Assembly: GCA_029257065.1 (NCBI GenBank)
Contig: JARIDA010000114.1
Coordinates: forward strand, 1-34,240
Length of the DNA stretch: 34,240 bases
Direction of reading: 5' to 3'
Source of the DNA: Tissierellaceae bacterium
GTDB lineage: Bacteria; Bacillota; Clostridia; Tissierellales; Tissierellaceae
Part shown: positions 1 to 8,756 of the stretch, in pieces
Layout: every line of letters begins with the position of its first letter
Numbering within the stretch: the stretch's first letter is position 1
The notes under the pieces: generated by a model
Told to the model about the DNA's origin: nothing
The model's database searches: none
Seen by the model: the letters and a program-made list of their open reading frames with translations, nothing else
Made by a program: the position numbers and the translations under genes

Positions 1-42
1 GTTTTAATAACTATTAACAAACTGTTTTAAACATACTAATTC

Positions 43-71
43 TTGACATTATAAGCTTTTTATAATAGTAT
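43..71 (+). promoter_or_regulatory. Putative sigma-A promoter of tyrS leader (-35 TTGACA 43-48, -10 TAGTAT 66-71, 17-nt spacer)
   Basis: Hexamers and spacing read directly; located just upstream of the T-box leader. Confidence 0.6.
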
Positions 72-90
72 GTGAATGTAATTAATAATT

Positions 91-244
91 ATGAAATAGT
101 GAAGGAGACCCAGTAGGCTTTGCCGAATTACAACTCCCGAATTTCATCGGTTTTAAACCGTTATCATAAATTTGAGGATTTATTCAAATTAAGGTGGTAC
201 CACGGGTTTCTCTCGTCCTTTCAGATGAGATGAGCCCTTTTTTA
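91..244 (+). promoter_or_regulatory. T-box riboswitch leader (tyrosine, transcription attenuation), with very short Stem I
   Basis: T-box sequence AAGGTGGTACCACG (191-204); terminator GGGTTTCTCTCGTC/GATGAGATGAGCCC followed by T-run; AGTA/GAA specifier-loop motif with UAC (Tyr) at 129-131; K-turn-like AGUGA/CGA below it; tyrS follows. Confidence 0.93.
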
Positions 245-274
245 TTATAAATTTTAACTATAGGAGGATGTTTT

Positions 275-1498
275 ATGTCAAATGTATTAGATGTTTTAGG
301 TGAAAGAGGCTATATAGATCAAATAACACATGAAGATGAACTTAGAAAACTTTTGCAAGATGAATCTGTTACTTTTTATATAGGTTTTGATGCTACTGCA
401 GATAGTTTAACTCTAGGTCATTTCTTACAAATAATGGTTATGATGCACATGCAACAACATGGTCATAAACCAATAGCTTTAATGGGTGGAGGAACCACTA
501 TGATTGGTGATCCTTCTGAGAGAACTGAAATGAGACCTTTGCTTACAAAAGAATTCGTAGATCATAATGTGAAATGTTTTAAAGAGCAGCTTAAAAGATT
601 TATTGATTTTGAAGATGGTAAAGCTCAATTCGTAAATAATGCAGACTGGTTACTTGATCTTAACTTTTTAGACTTTATGAGAGATGTGGGGAGACATTTT
701 ACTATAAACAGAATGTTATCCTTTGATTCTTATAAAAATAGATTAGAAGATGGTCTAACTTTCTTTGAATTTGGGTATATGCCACTTCAATCTTATGACT
801 TTCTACATCTTTTTAGAGAATATGATTGTAGATTACAATTAGGCGGAAGTGATCAATGGTCAAATATGATTGGTGGATTTGAACTAGTTAGAAAAGTAGA
901 ACAGGAAAAGGTTTACTCAATGACATTTAGTCTATTAACCACTGCAGCAGGAGTAAAAATGGGTAAGACAGAAAAGGGAACTATTTGGTTGGACCCAGAA
1001 AAAACTGCTCCATATGAATTATATCAATATCTAAGAAATGTAGACGATAGAGATGTTATTAAATTCATGAAACTACTTACTTTTGTCCCTATGGATGAAA
1101 TTGAAGAATTAAGTCAATTAGAGGGCGCTGATATTAATCAGGCCAAGTCTAGACTTGCATTTGAAGTTACAAAAATTATTCATGGTGAAGAAGAGGCTAA
1201 AAAAGCAGAAGAAGGTGCTAAATCACTTTTCTCTGGAGAGGCTGATAAGGGTTCCATACCTTTTACAGAAATGGATAGATCTTTATTTGAAGAGGGTACT
1301 GGACTTTTAAATCTCTTAACTCAATTAGGCTTAACAAATTCTAATGGTGAAGCTAGAAATCTTGTTAACCAAGGTGGAATTGTACTAAATGATATAGTTG
1401 TTGAAGATTTCAGAAAAGAAGTTTCTCTAGAAGATTTTAAAGATGACAAATTAATGATAAGAAAAGGTAGAAAAACTTATCATCAAATAAGATTATAA
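275..1498 (+). CDS. tyrS: Tyrosyl-tRNA synthetase
   Basis: Class I aaRS signatures (FDATADSLTLGH, KMGKTEKGTIWLD) and C-terminal S4-like domain; RBS aggagg; Tyr T-box upstream. Confidence 0.97.
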   Translation: MSNVLDVLGERGYIDQITHEDELRKLLQDESVTFYIGFDATADSLTLGHFLQIMVMMHMQQHGHKPIALMGGGTTMIGDPSERTEMRPLLTKEFVDHNVKCFKEQLKRFIDFEDGKAQFVNNADWLLDLNFLDFMRDVGRHFTINRMLSFDSYKNRLEDGLTFFEFGYMPLQSYDFLHLFREYDCRLQLGGSDQWSNMIGGFELVRKVEQEKVYSMTFSLLTTAAGVKMGKTEKGTIWLDPEKTAPYELYQYLRNVDDRDVIKFMKLLTFVPMDEIEELSQLEGADINQAKSRLAFEVTKIIHGEEEAKKAEEGAKSLFSGEADKGSIPFTEMDRSLFEEGTGLLNLLTQLGLTNSNGEARNLVNQGGIVLNDIVVEDFRKEVSLEDFKDDKLMIRKGRKTYHQIRL

Positions 1499-1500
1499 AA

Positions 1501-1541
1501 AAAAGGAAATATCAAAATATTATTTTGATATTTCCTTTTTT
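1501..1541. terminator. Bidirectional intrinsic terminator between tyrS and the DMT gene
   Basis: AAAAGGAAATATCAAAATA t TATTTTGATATTTCCTTTT with T-tracts on both strands. Confidence 0.9.
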
Positions 1542-1547
1542 ATACTT

Positions 1548-2432
1548 TCAATTAATTTTTCTTCGAATAAATTTCCATCTTGTTTCAGCTGTAATAACAG
1601 CTATTAATATAACTATACATCCTATTATTATTTGAATTGTCATCTCTTCATTTAATATAATTATAGAAAGTATTGCTCCTATTACAGATTCTAAGCTAAG
1701 TATTATTGCTGCATGAGTTGATGTTGTATATTTTTGAGCAACATTTTGGATTCCAAAAGCTAAAAATGTACTAAATATTCCCATATATAATGCACCTTTT
1801 TTTGCTTCCAGACTAATAGGTGACATATCTGATTTTATAATTATACAAGTTATTAAGGATAATACTGCTACAGTTACAAATTGAACCATAGTCAATCTAA
1901 TTGGATCATATCCCTTAGCGTAATGACCTACTGCGGTTATATGAAAAGCAAAGAATACTGCTCCTAATAGGGAAAGTAAGTCTCCAATATTTACTGAAGT
2001 GTTTCTTTCAAAACTTATAATTGCCAAACCTATAAAGCATATTATTGCTGCCATGATTTCATATGTATTTGGTTTGGATTTAGTTGCTAACCAAACTATA
2101 AAAGGTACCATAACAACATTTGACGCTACTATAAAGGCTTGTTTACTAACAGTTGTATATTGTATTCCTATATTAACTGCTGTGAAAGCTATAAATAAAA
2201 AACTTCCCATAAGCATTCCGTATTTTATTTCCTCTCTGCTTATATCTTTTAATCTCCTCATAAATATAACTCCCATAGACACAGATGCTATAAAGAATCT
2301 TAGAAAGTTTAAATAGATTGGATCCATTAATTCCACTGTGTTTTTTGTTACTACAAATCCACCTCCCCACATAATTGCTACTAAAAACAGACTTAGATCC
2401 CCTATAAGAATTTGTTTTTTCTTTTTTTCCAT
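1548..2432 (-). CDS. DMT/EamA family transporter
   Basis: Ten-TM EamA-type protein (MWGGGFVVTKNTVELMDPIYLNFLRF; second EamA repeat). Start moved to internal ATG at 2432 because GGGGGTG fits as its RBS. Confidence 0.85.
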   Translation of the reverse strand: MEKKKKQILIGDLSLFLVAIMWGGGFVVTKNTVELMDPIYLNFLRFFIASVSMGVIFMRRLKDISREEIKYGMLMGSFLFIAFTAVNIGIQYTTVSKQAFIVASNVVMVPFIVWLATKSKPNTYEIMAAIICFIGLAIISFERNTSVNIGDLLSLLGAVFFAFHITAVGHYAKGYDPIRLTMVQFVTVAVLSLITCIIIKSDMSPISLEAKKGALYMGIFSTFLAFGIQNVAQKYTTSTHAAIILSLESVIGAILSIIILNEEMTIQIIIGCIVILIAVITAETRWKFIRRKIN

Positions 2433-2452
2433 TCCTAACACCCCCATAAAAA

Positions 2453-2493
2453 ATTTAACCTATCCATGCAATTATAGCATAAATAGGTTAAAT
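2453..2493 (-). terminator. Intrinsic terminator after the TolC-like gene, 19-nt loop
   Basis: Perfect 11-bp arms ATTTAACCTAT/ATAGGTTAAAT; minus strand followed by TTTTTT. Confidence 0.7.
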
Positions 2494-2507
2494 ATTAATT
2501 TTTTATT

Positions 2508-3662
2508 TTATAATTGTCCTATATTTACTGCTCGGTCATATTCTATTAGGGATGTGTTATAATTTGCAACTGCACTCGCTTTACCTAATTCTGCACGATT
2601 TAAATTTAGTATTGCTTCATTAACTTCCAAACTAGTTCCTGTACCCAATTCATATTGTAATTTAGAAAGTCTAAGACCTTCTTTTGCTTTTTCTATATTA
2701 GAATTCATCAACTTTATCTCTTCTTTTGCAGTTTTTATTTCATCATATTTCCCTTTAATATCTGATTCTATATTTTTCATATGATTGTTTAATCTATTCT
2801 CTAGCATTTTAACAGTACTCTCCGCATATTTATATTTATAAGTATTAGGAGTATATCTTCTCTTAGTAACTGTAAAGTTAAGTTCTGCTAATTCCTTATC
2901 ATTTTGCTGATTGATTAAATCATATCTATTTTCAAAGGCATATTCTAAATCTTTTACTAAATTTATATTTGAATCAGTTTCTTTATAATCAGAACTCAAT
3001 TCTAATTTAGTGTCTAGTGGATAATTCAAAACATTATTTAACCCTCTTAAAGCCCTTCTATAAGTGTCTTCTGCTTTTGAAAGATTAACTATTCCTTCAT
3101 TTAATGATATTTCAGTCATATAAAATTCTGATTTTGATGACATTCCTAGTTCTAGTTTTCTCTTTACTATTTCATAATTTCTTTGTAAGTTTGCTAGTGT
3201 TACTTTCTGAACATCTACTCCATCCTTAGACTGTAATACTCCATAATAAGCCTGAGTTATTCCTGATTCTAAGCTTTTAATTATATATTTTTCAGTCATC
3301 TCAGCTTCCTCTATTTCATATTCTGCATTTTTTGAAGCAGCTTCTTCCTCTAATTGAAAACCTTGCATAGTCCCTACTATTTCCATTTGTCCTATAGGAT
3401 TATAAGGATCATATTTCTTTAATTGTCTATATGATCTTTCTGTTGCCCTGGCTTCACTTAATTCTACTTTTAGTTTTTCCATATTTATCTTATTCAACTC
3501 TATATCAGGTGAATTTTCTATTCCAACTGAGATTGCCTCTTCTAATGTCAATATGCTTTTAATATTTTCTCCATTTTCCTTAGCAAAAACAGTAGTGTTT
3601 CCAATCATTATTATGGTTAATACTAATAATATTAATTTGCTAACCATTTTATTTCTGTTCAT
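2508..3662 (-). CDS. TolC family protein (apparently lacking beta-barrel segments)
   Basis: Signal peptide; TolC/OEP-like repeats (LTLEEAISVGIENSPDIELNK; KLELGMSSKSEF; YELGTGTSLEVNEAILNLNRAE); adjacent to RND/MFP genes. Confidence 0.85.
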   Translation of the reverse strand: MNRNKMVSKLILLVLTIIMIGNTTVFAKENGENIKSILTLEEAISVGIENSPDIELNKINMEKLKVELSEARATERSYRQLKKYDPYNPIGQMEIVGTMQGFQLEEEAASKNAEYEIEEAEMTEKYIIKSLESGITQAYYGVLQSKDGVDVQKVTLANLQRNYEIVKRKLELGMSSKSEFYMTEISLNEGIVNLSKAEDTYRRALRGLNNVLNYPLDTKLELSSDYKETDSNINLVKDLEYAFENRYDLINQQNDKELAELNFTVTKRRYTPNTYKYKYAESTVKMLENRLNNHMKNIESDIKGKYDEIKTAKEEIKLMNSNIEKAKEGLRLSKLQYELGTGTSLEVNEAILNLNRAELGKASAVANYNTSLIEYDRAVNIGQL

Positions 3663-3727
3663 ATTATTTTCTTCCCTTTCCTGTAAATTTTATTTGTTTT
3701 TTAGGTCTATTTATAGTATGATACTTC

Positions 3728-3756
3728 TTGACCTACCAGTCAGTCATAATTTATAT
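3728..3756 (+). promoter_or_regulatory. Promoter of MFP-RND-TetR operon with TetR-type operator-like GACCTACCAGTCAGTC (3730-3745)
   Basis: TTGACC (3728-3733), 17-nt spacer, TTATAT (3751-3756); imperfect palindrome resembling TetR-family operators lies over the -35/spacer. Confidence 0.5.
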
Positions 3757-3812
3757 TGTATCAGTTTTCATTTGAAAAGCAAGCATTTTAAAACATTTAG
3801 GAGGAATTTATA

Positions 3813-5036
3813 TTGGGAAGTAGATTTAAAAAACTAATAATTTTATTTTTAACAATAAGCTTATTAATTAGTTCATTAGTCGCATGTGGTAAAAAAGAAG
3901 TAGAGGAAGAAATTGAAGAGGAATATATACCTGTTCAGGTAGAAGAGATAAATCAATCAAGTCTAGAAAATTCTAGAACTTTCAATGGTCAAGTAGTAGC
4001 CAATGAAGAGGTTATGGTTATTCCTAAAATGGTTGGAATAGTGGATTCAGTTAATGTTAAATTAGGAGACCAGGTTAATGAAGGCCAAACTCTTTTTGTA
4101 ATAGAACAAGATGATATGAATAAGAATATTGAACAATCTAAAGTTTCTATTAATCTTGCAGAAAAAGGAGTTCAACAGGCAAGTAGTGCTGTAGATACTG
4201 CTAAAATAAATAGAAAAACAACAGAAGAGAACGCTCTTCAATCAAAAGTTGATTTGGATAGAATGAAAATTCTATATGAAGAAGGAGCTATTCCTAAGTC
4301 CCAACTTGAACAGGCTGAACTGGGATATCTTTCAGCAGATTCGCAATTACAAACAGTTGATTCACAAATCATTCAATCTGAAATAGCTTTAAGTCAAGCT
4401 AAGGATCAATTGAGTCAAGCTCAAATTTCTCATAGGCAACTTTTAGATAATTTTCAAAACACTATAGTAAAAGCACCTATGACCGGAATCGTTTCTTCTT
4501 TAGATGTGAAACGTGGACAAATAGTTACAAATAGTCAACCTGCTGCAATAGTTGTAGATGCTAAAAAAGTTTATGTAGAAATTCAAGTTATTGAAGATAT
4601 GGTAAATAATCTTGAAATAGGTCAGGAAGTCACACTTAATATTCCTGCTGCTTTTAAAAATCCAGTAAAAAGTAAAATAGAATATATAAGTTCTACTGCA
4701 GATATATCCAATAAATTATATACTGTTAAAGCTTATATAGATAATAATGATAATTTAGCTAAACCGGGAATGACAGGAGATATAACCCTTAGTACTGACA
4801 ATATTGCAAATACTATTGCTGTTGCCAGAGACAGTGTTTTAACTATGGATGGTGAAGATTTTGTTTTTATAGTTGAAGATAATAGAGCTGTTAAGCGAAA
4901 AATTGAAATTGGTTCAGACTTTGGAGATTTTTTAGAAGTAAAATCTGGTCTACAATTAGGGGATCAGGTAATTATAAAAGGACATCAATATGTGGACGAT
5001 GGAAGTCTTGTTAAGTTAGTAGGGGGCGAAGATTAA
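3813..5036 (+). CDS. RND efflux periplasmic-adaptor-type subunit (MFP/HlyD family), lipoprotein
   Basis: TTG start with aggagg RBS; lipobox LVAC; coiled-coil hairpin between lipoyl half-motifs; barrel-sandwich motifs (VKLGDQVNEGQTLFVIE, IVKAPMTGIVSSLDVKRGQIV). Confidence 0.93.
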   Translation: MGSRFKKLIILFLTISLLISSLVACGKKEVEEEIEEEYIPVQVEEINQSSLENSRTFNGQVVANEEVMVIPKMVGIVDSVNVKLGDQVNEGQTLFVIEQDDMNKNIEQSKVSINLAEKGVQQASSAVDTAKINRKTTEENALQSKVDLDRMKILYEEGAIPKSQLEQAELGYLSADSQLQTVDSQIIQSEIALSQAKDQLSQAQISHRQLLDNFQNTIVKAPMTGIVSSLDVKRGQIVTNSQPAAIVVDAKKVYVEIQVIEDMVNNLEIGQEVTLNIPAAFKNPVKSKIEYISSTADISNKLYTVKAYIDNNDNLAKPGMTGDITLSTDNIANTIAVARDSVLTMDGEDFVFIVEDNRAVKRKIEIGSDFGDFLEVKSGLQLGDQVIIKGHQYVDDGSLVKLVGGED

Positions 5037-8000
5037 TGAATTTATCTAAATTCGCCGTTAAAAGACCTATCACCATAACCATGATGATATTAATAGTGGT
5101 TTTATTTGGTATTATTTCACTTTCTGGATTACCTATAGACTTATTTCCAGAAATTGAAATTCCTGTTGCCATTGTTATGACAAACTATCAAGGTGCAGGT
5201 CCACAAGAAATTGAAACTTTAATCACAGAGAGATTGGAAGAAAGTATTGCTACAGTTTCTAATATTGATAAGGTGAATTCCATTTCATCTGAAGGTAGTT
5301 CCATAGTTATAGCTAGTTTTAATTATGATACAGATATGGATTTTGCAACTTTAGAAATGCGTGAAAAAGTTGATTTAATAAAATCAATATTGCCAGATGA
5401 TGCTACAGATCCTATGGTAATGCGAATTGATCCAAATGCTCTGCCTATTATGCAGATTGCTATATCTAATAAACAAGGTGAACTATCAGGTCTACAAACT
5501 CTTGCGGAAGATGAATTTCAACCAGCTATAGAGCGTATAGAAGGAGTCGCTTCTGTAGATATTGGTGGTGGTTTAGTAGATGAAATCAAAATAGATGTGG
5601 ACCCTTGGAAACTTTCAAAATATGATTTAAGTATTAATCAACTTACACAAATAATTGCATCTAGTAATACTAATATGCCTGGTGGTAATGTTGATAATAG
5701 TGGTCAAGAGCTTAGTATTAGGATTGTAGGAGAATTTGATGAAATTGATGAAATAAAAAATCTGCCTATTCCTTTAAATACAGGAGGTATTATATCTCTT
5801 CAGGATATTGCTGAAGTTAAGCTTGGATCTAAAGATAATAATGTTGTTTCTAGAGTAGATGGTGTTGATAGTATTAATATTTCTATTCAAAAACAATCAG
5901 ATACTAATACAGTTAAAGTAGCTGAAGAAATTAATAAGGAAATAGATAAACTTAGACTAGAACACAATAATGTGGATATTAAAATTGTCCTAGATAGTTC
6001 AGAGTTTATTACATTAGCAATTAATAATGTTGTTAGTAATGTTCTATTTGGTTCTATTTTTGCAGTTATAGTTTTATATATATTTCTTAAAAACTTTACA
6101 AGTACATTAATAGTTAGTTTATCCATACCAATTTCCTTGGTTGCATCATTTATATTATTATATCTTAACGATATAACACTTAATATGATGACACTTGGTG
6201 GACTGGCCTTGGCTGTAGGTATGTTGGTAGACAGTGCTATAGTTGTTCTTGAGAATATATTTAGATTTAGAGTAACTGGGCTTAGTAAAGAAGATGCATC
6301 TATTAGAGGAGCTGGAGAAGTTGCCATGTCCATTACTGCATCAACACTTACTACAATAGCAGTATTCCTACCTATTATGTTTGTAGAAGGATTTATAGGT
6401 ATATTGTTTAAAGACTTTGCATTAACAGTTACACTCTCCCTAATTGCATCTATGGTTGTAGCATTAACTCTTATACCAATGATGTCTTCTAAATTCTTAG
6501 AGCTAGAAAGTGATGAGGATATTCAAAAGAAAAAACTAGCACCATTATACAACTCTTTTGATAGAGTCCTAGAGAAGATAGAAAGATTCTATTTAAGAAT
6601 TTTAAACAGAGGGTTAGCCCATAGGAAAACAGTTATTGTTATTGCTACAATTTTTCTACTGACCAGTCTAGCCAGTTTCTTTTTTGTTGGAATGGAGTTA
6701 ATGCCAACATCTGATGAGGGATTAATAAATATAGATTTCGAACTTCCATTAGGATCTAAAACAGCCCAAGTAGATGAGGTTGCTCTATTAATAGAAGATA
6801 GTATAAATGAACTAAAAGAAATTGATGTCTTATTTACTAATATAGGAATGGCTGGTGTTACAGATAGTTCAACTAATAAAGGTACGATTTCTGTTAATTT
6901 AGTGGATTTAAATAATAGAAGTAGAAGTGATGTTCAAATTTCAGATGAAATTAGAGATTTATTAAAGGATATTCCAGGTGCAGAAATAAAAGTACAAGCC
7001 ACTGCATCTACAGGTGGAATGATGGGTGCTGGTGGTAATCCAGTAAGTATAAAACTTAAAGGTAATGATTTAGATGTTTTAGAAGATATTAGTAGAGATA
7101 TTAAATCCATAGTGGATTCTGTAGAAGGTACAAGAGATTCAGAAGCTAGTTTATCAGATGCTATTCCTGAACTTGAAGTAAGGGTTAAAAAGGACCAAGC
7201 AGCTAACTTTGGACTTACTACCTCACAAATAGCATCTACTGTTAGAACTGAAATAGCTGGATCTACAATAACTAAATTTAAATCTGAAGGTGATGAAATT
7301 GATGTTGTTATTTCTGCCTTTGATGATTTAACCAAAGATTTAACTGATTTAAATAATTTAAATATTACTACACCGACAGGTCTAAATATTCCACTAACAC
7401 AAATAGCGGATATTCAAATTGTAGATGGACCTATCTCCATACAACGTGAAAATCAAGAACGTGTTGTTACTGTAGATAGTCAAATCGCTAATCGTGACCT
7501 GGGAAGTATTATTAAAGATATAGAAGTTCAATTAGAGAATTATGAAATGCCTGATGGATATTATTATGATTTAGGTGGAGAAAACGAAGAGATGGTTACA
7601 GCATTCACTGAGTTAATTAAAGCTCTTTTAGTAGCTATTATATTAATATATATGATAATGGCTGCACAATTCGAATCATTGTTACATCCATTTATAATAA
7701 TGTTTACTATACCACTTGCATTTGCTGGAGGTATTTTAGGATTATTTATTACAAATACAAATTTCAGTTCAACCGCCTTTATTGGTGTTATTATGTTAGC
7801 TGGTATAATTGTTAATAATGGTATTGTTCTTGTAGACTATATTAATTTATTGCAAAGAGAAGGCCACGGAACCTTCGAAGCTATTAAATTAGCTGGTCCA
7901 GTTAGACTAAGACCTGTTTTAATGACAACTCTTACAACAGTGCTTGGACTTGTTCCATTAGCTCTAGGTATTGGAGAAGGTTCAGAGTTACAGGCACCAA

Positions 8001-8137
8001 TGGCAATTGTTGTTATTGGAGGATTAGCAATAGGTACAATTTTAACATTAGTATTTGTTCCTGTTCTGTATTCTATTTTTGATGATATTTCTAAAAAATT
8101 TAAAAATAGAAAAAAGAAAAAGGAGTTGAATAGTTAA
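5036..8137 (+). CDS. Efflux RND transporter permease subunit (AcrB/HAE1-like)
   Basis: 1033 aa, 12-TM RND architecture; TM4 motif GMLVDSAIVVLENIFR; start overlaps the stop of the MFP gene. Confidence 0.96.
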   Translation: MNLSKFAVKRPITITMMILIVVLFGIISLSGLPIDLFPEIEIPVAIVMTNYQGAGPQEIETLITERLEESIATVSNIDKVNSISSEGSSIVIASFNYDTDMDFATLEMREKVDLIKSILPDDATDPMVMRIDPNALPIMQIAISNKQGELSGLQTLAEDEFQPAIERIEGVASVDIGGGLVDEIKIDVDPWKLSKYDLSINQLTQIIASSNTNMPGGNVDNSGQELSIRIVGEFDEIDEIKNLPIPLNTGGIISLQDIAEVKLGSKDNNVVSRVDGVDSINISIQKQSDTNTVKVAEEINKEIDKLRLEHNNVDIKIVLDSSEFITLAINNVVSNVLFGSIFAVIVLYIFLKNFTSTLIVSLSIPISLVASFILLYLNDITLNMMTLGGLALAVGMLVDSAIVVLENIFRFRVTGLSKEDASIRGAGEVAMSITASTLTTIAVFLPIMFVEGFIGILFKDFALTVTLSLIASMVVALTLIPMMSSKFLELESDEDIQKKKLAPLYNSFDRVLEKIERFYLRILNRGLAHRKTVIVIATIFLLTSLASFFFVGMELMPTSDEGLINIDFELPLGSKTAQVDEVALLIEDSINELKEIDVLFTNIGMAGVTDSSTNKGTISVNLVDLNNRSRSDVQISDEIRDLLKDIPGAEIKVQATASTGGMMGAGGNPVSIKLKGNDLDVLEDISRDIKSIVDSVEGTRDSEASLSDAIPELEVRVKKDQAANFGLTTSQIASTVRTEIAGSTITKFKSEGDEIDVVISAFDDLTKDLTDLNNLNITTPTGLNIPLTQIADIQIVDGPISIQRENQERVVTVDSQIANRDLGSIIKDIEVQLENYEMPDGYYYDLGGENEEMVTAFTELIKALLVAIILIYMIMAAQFESLLHPFIIMFTIPLAFAGGILGLFITNTNFSSTAFIGVIMLAGIIVNNGIVLVDYINLLQREGHGTFEAIKLAGPVRLRPVLMTTLTTVLGLVPLALGIGEGSELQAPMAIVVIGGLAIGTILTLVFVPVLYSIFDDISKKFKNRKKKKELNS

Positions 8138-8715
8138 TGACCACTGACCTAAAACACAAAAGAAGAAAACAAATTCTAAATGCTGCACTGGAAGTCTTTA
8201 TTAAAAAAGGCTTCCACACGGGAACTGTTGAAGACATTGCTAATAATGCAGGTCTGGGTAAAGGAACTATTTACGAATATTTTAATAGTAAACAGGACAT
8301 TTTTGAACAAATGATTTTAAATATTTTAAATGATTATTTAACTCTGTCACAGGAAATTACACTAAAAGAATCTAGCATTAGAGATAAGCTACTTGCATTA
8401 CTAAAATTCAATAAAATATTTCTAGATAAAAATTTACCTATAATAGAGCAATCTATTTCAGGTTTAAAAAATACATCTGAAAAATTTAACTCTGATCTAA
8501 TACGTGTTCATAATTCTATTTTTCAATTTATAGTTAGTCTAGTTAAGACTGCTAAGGAAAATGAGGAAATCAATACAGATTATCAAGATGAGCTAATAGC
8601 AGTTATTTGGATTAGTGTAATTAAGGGAGTAAATAATAGTGATAAAATTTTCAACATTTTTGAAAATACAGATCCAGAAGATATAGTAAATATTTTATTT
8701 AATAGTGTAAAATAA
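8137..8715 (+). CDS. TetR/AcrR family transcriptional regulator
   Basis: N-terminal TetR HTH (RKQILNAALEVFIKKGFHTGTVEDIANNAGLGKGTIYEYFNSKQDIF); overlaps the RND stop codon. Confidence 0.95.
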   Translation: MTTDLKHKRRKQILNAALEVFIKKGFHTGTVEDIANNAGLGKGTIYEYFNSKQDIFEQMILNILNDYLTLSQEITLKESSIRDKLLALLKFNKIFLDKNLPIIEQSISGLKNTSEKFNSDLIRVHNSIFQFIVSLVKTAKENEEINTDYQDELIAVIWISVIKGVNNSDKIFNIFENTDPEDIVNILFNSVK

Positions 8716-8718
8716 ATA

Positions 8719-8753
8719 AAGCTGATTTCTATTTATAGAAATCAGCTTATTTT
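8719..8753 (+). terminator. Intrinsic terminator between TetR and M20 genes
   Basis: AAGCTGATTTCTA ttta TAGAAATCAGCTT then ATTTTTA. Confidence 0.85.
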
Positions 8754-8756
8754 TAA

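Noticed and set aside
5887-7335. Minus-strand ORFs 5887-6333 and 6934-7335 inside the RND gene
   Set aside because: Low-complexity shadow ORFs opposite a strongly conserved RND permease.
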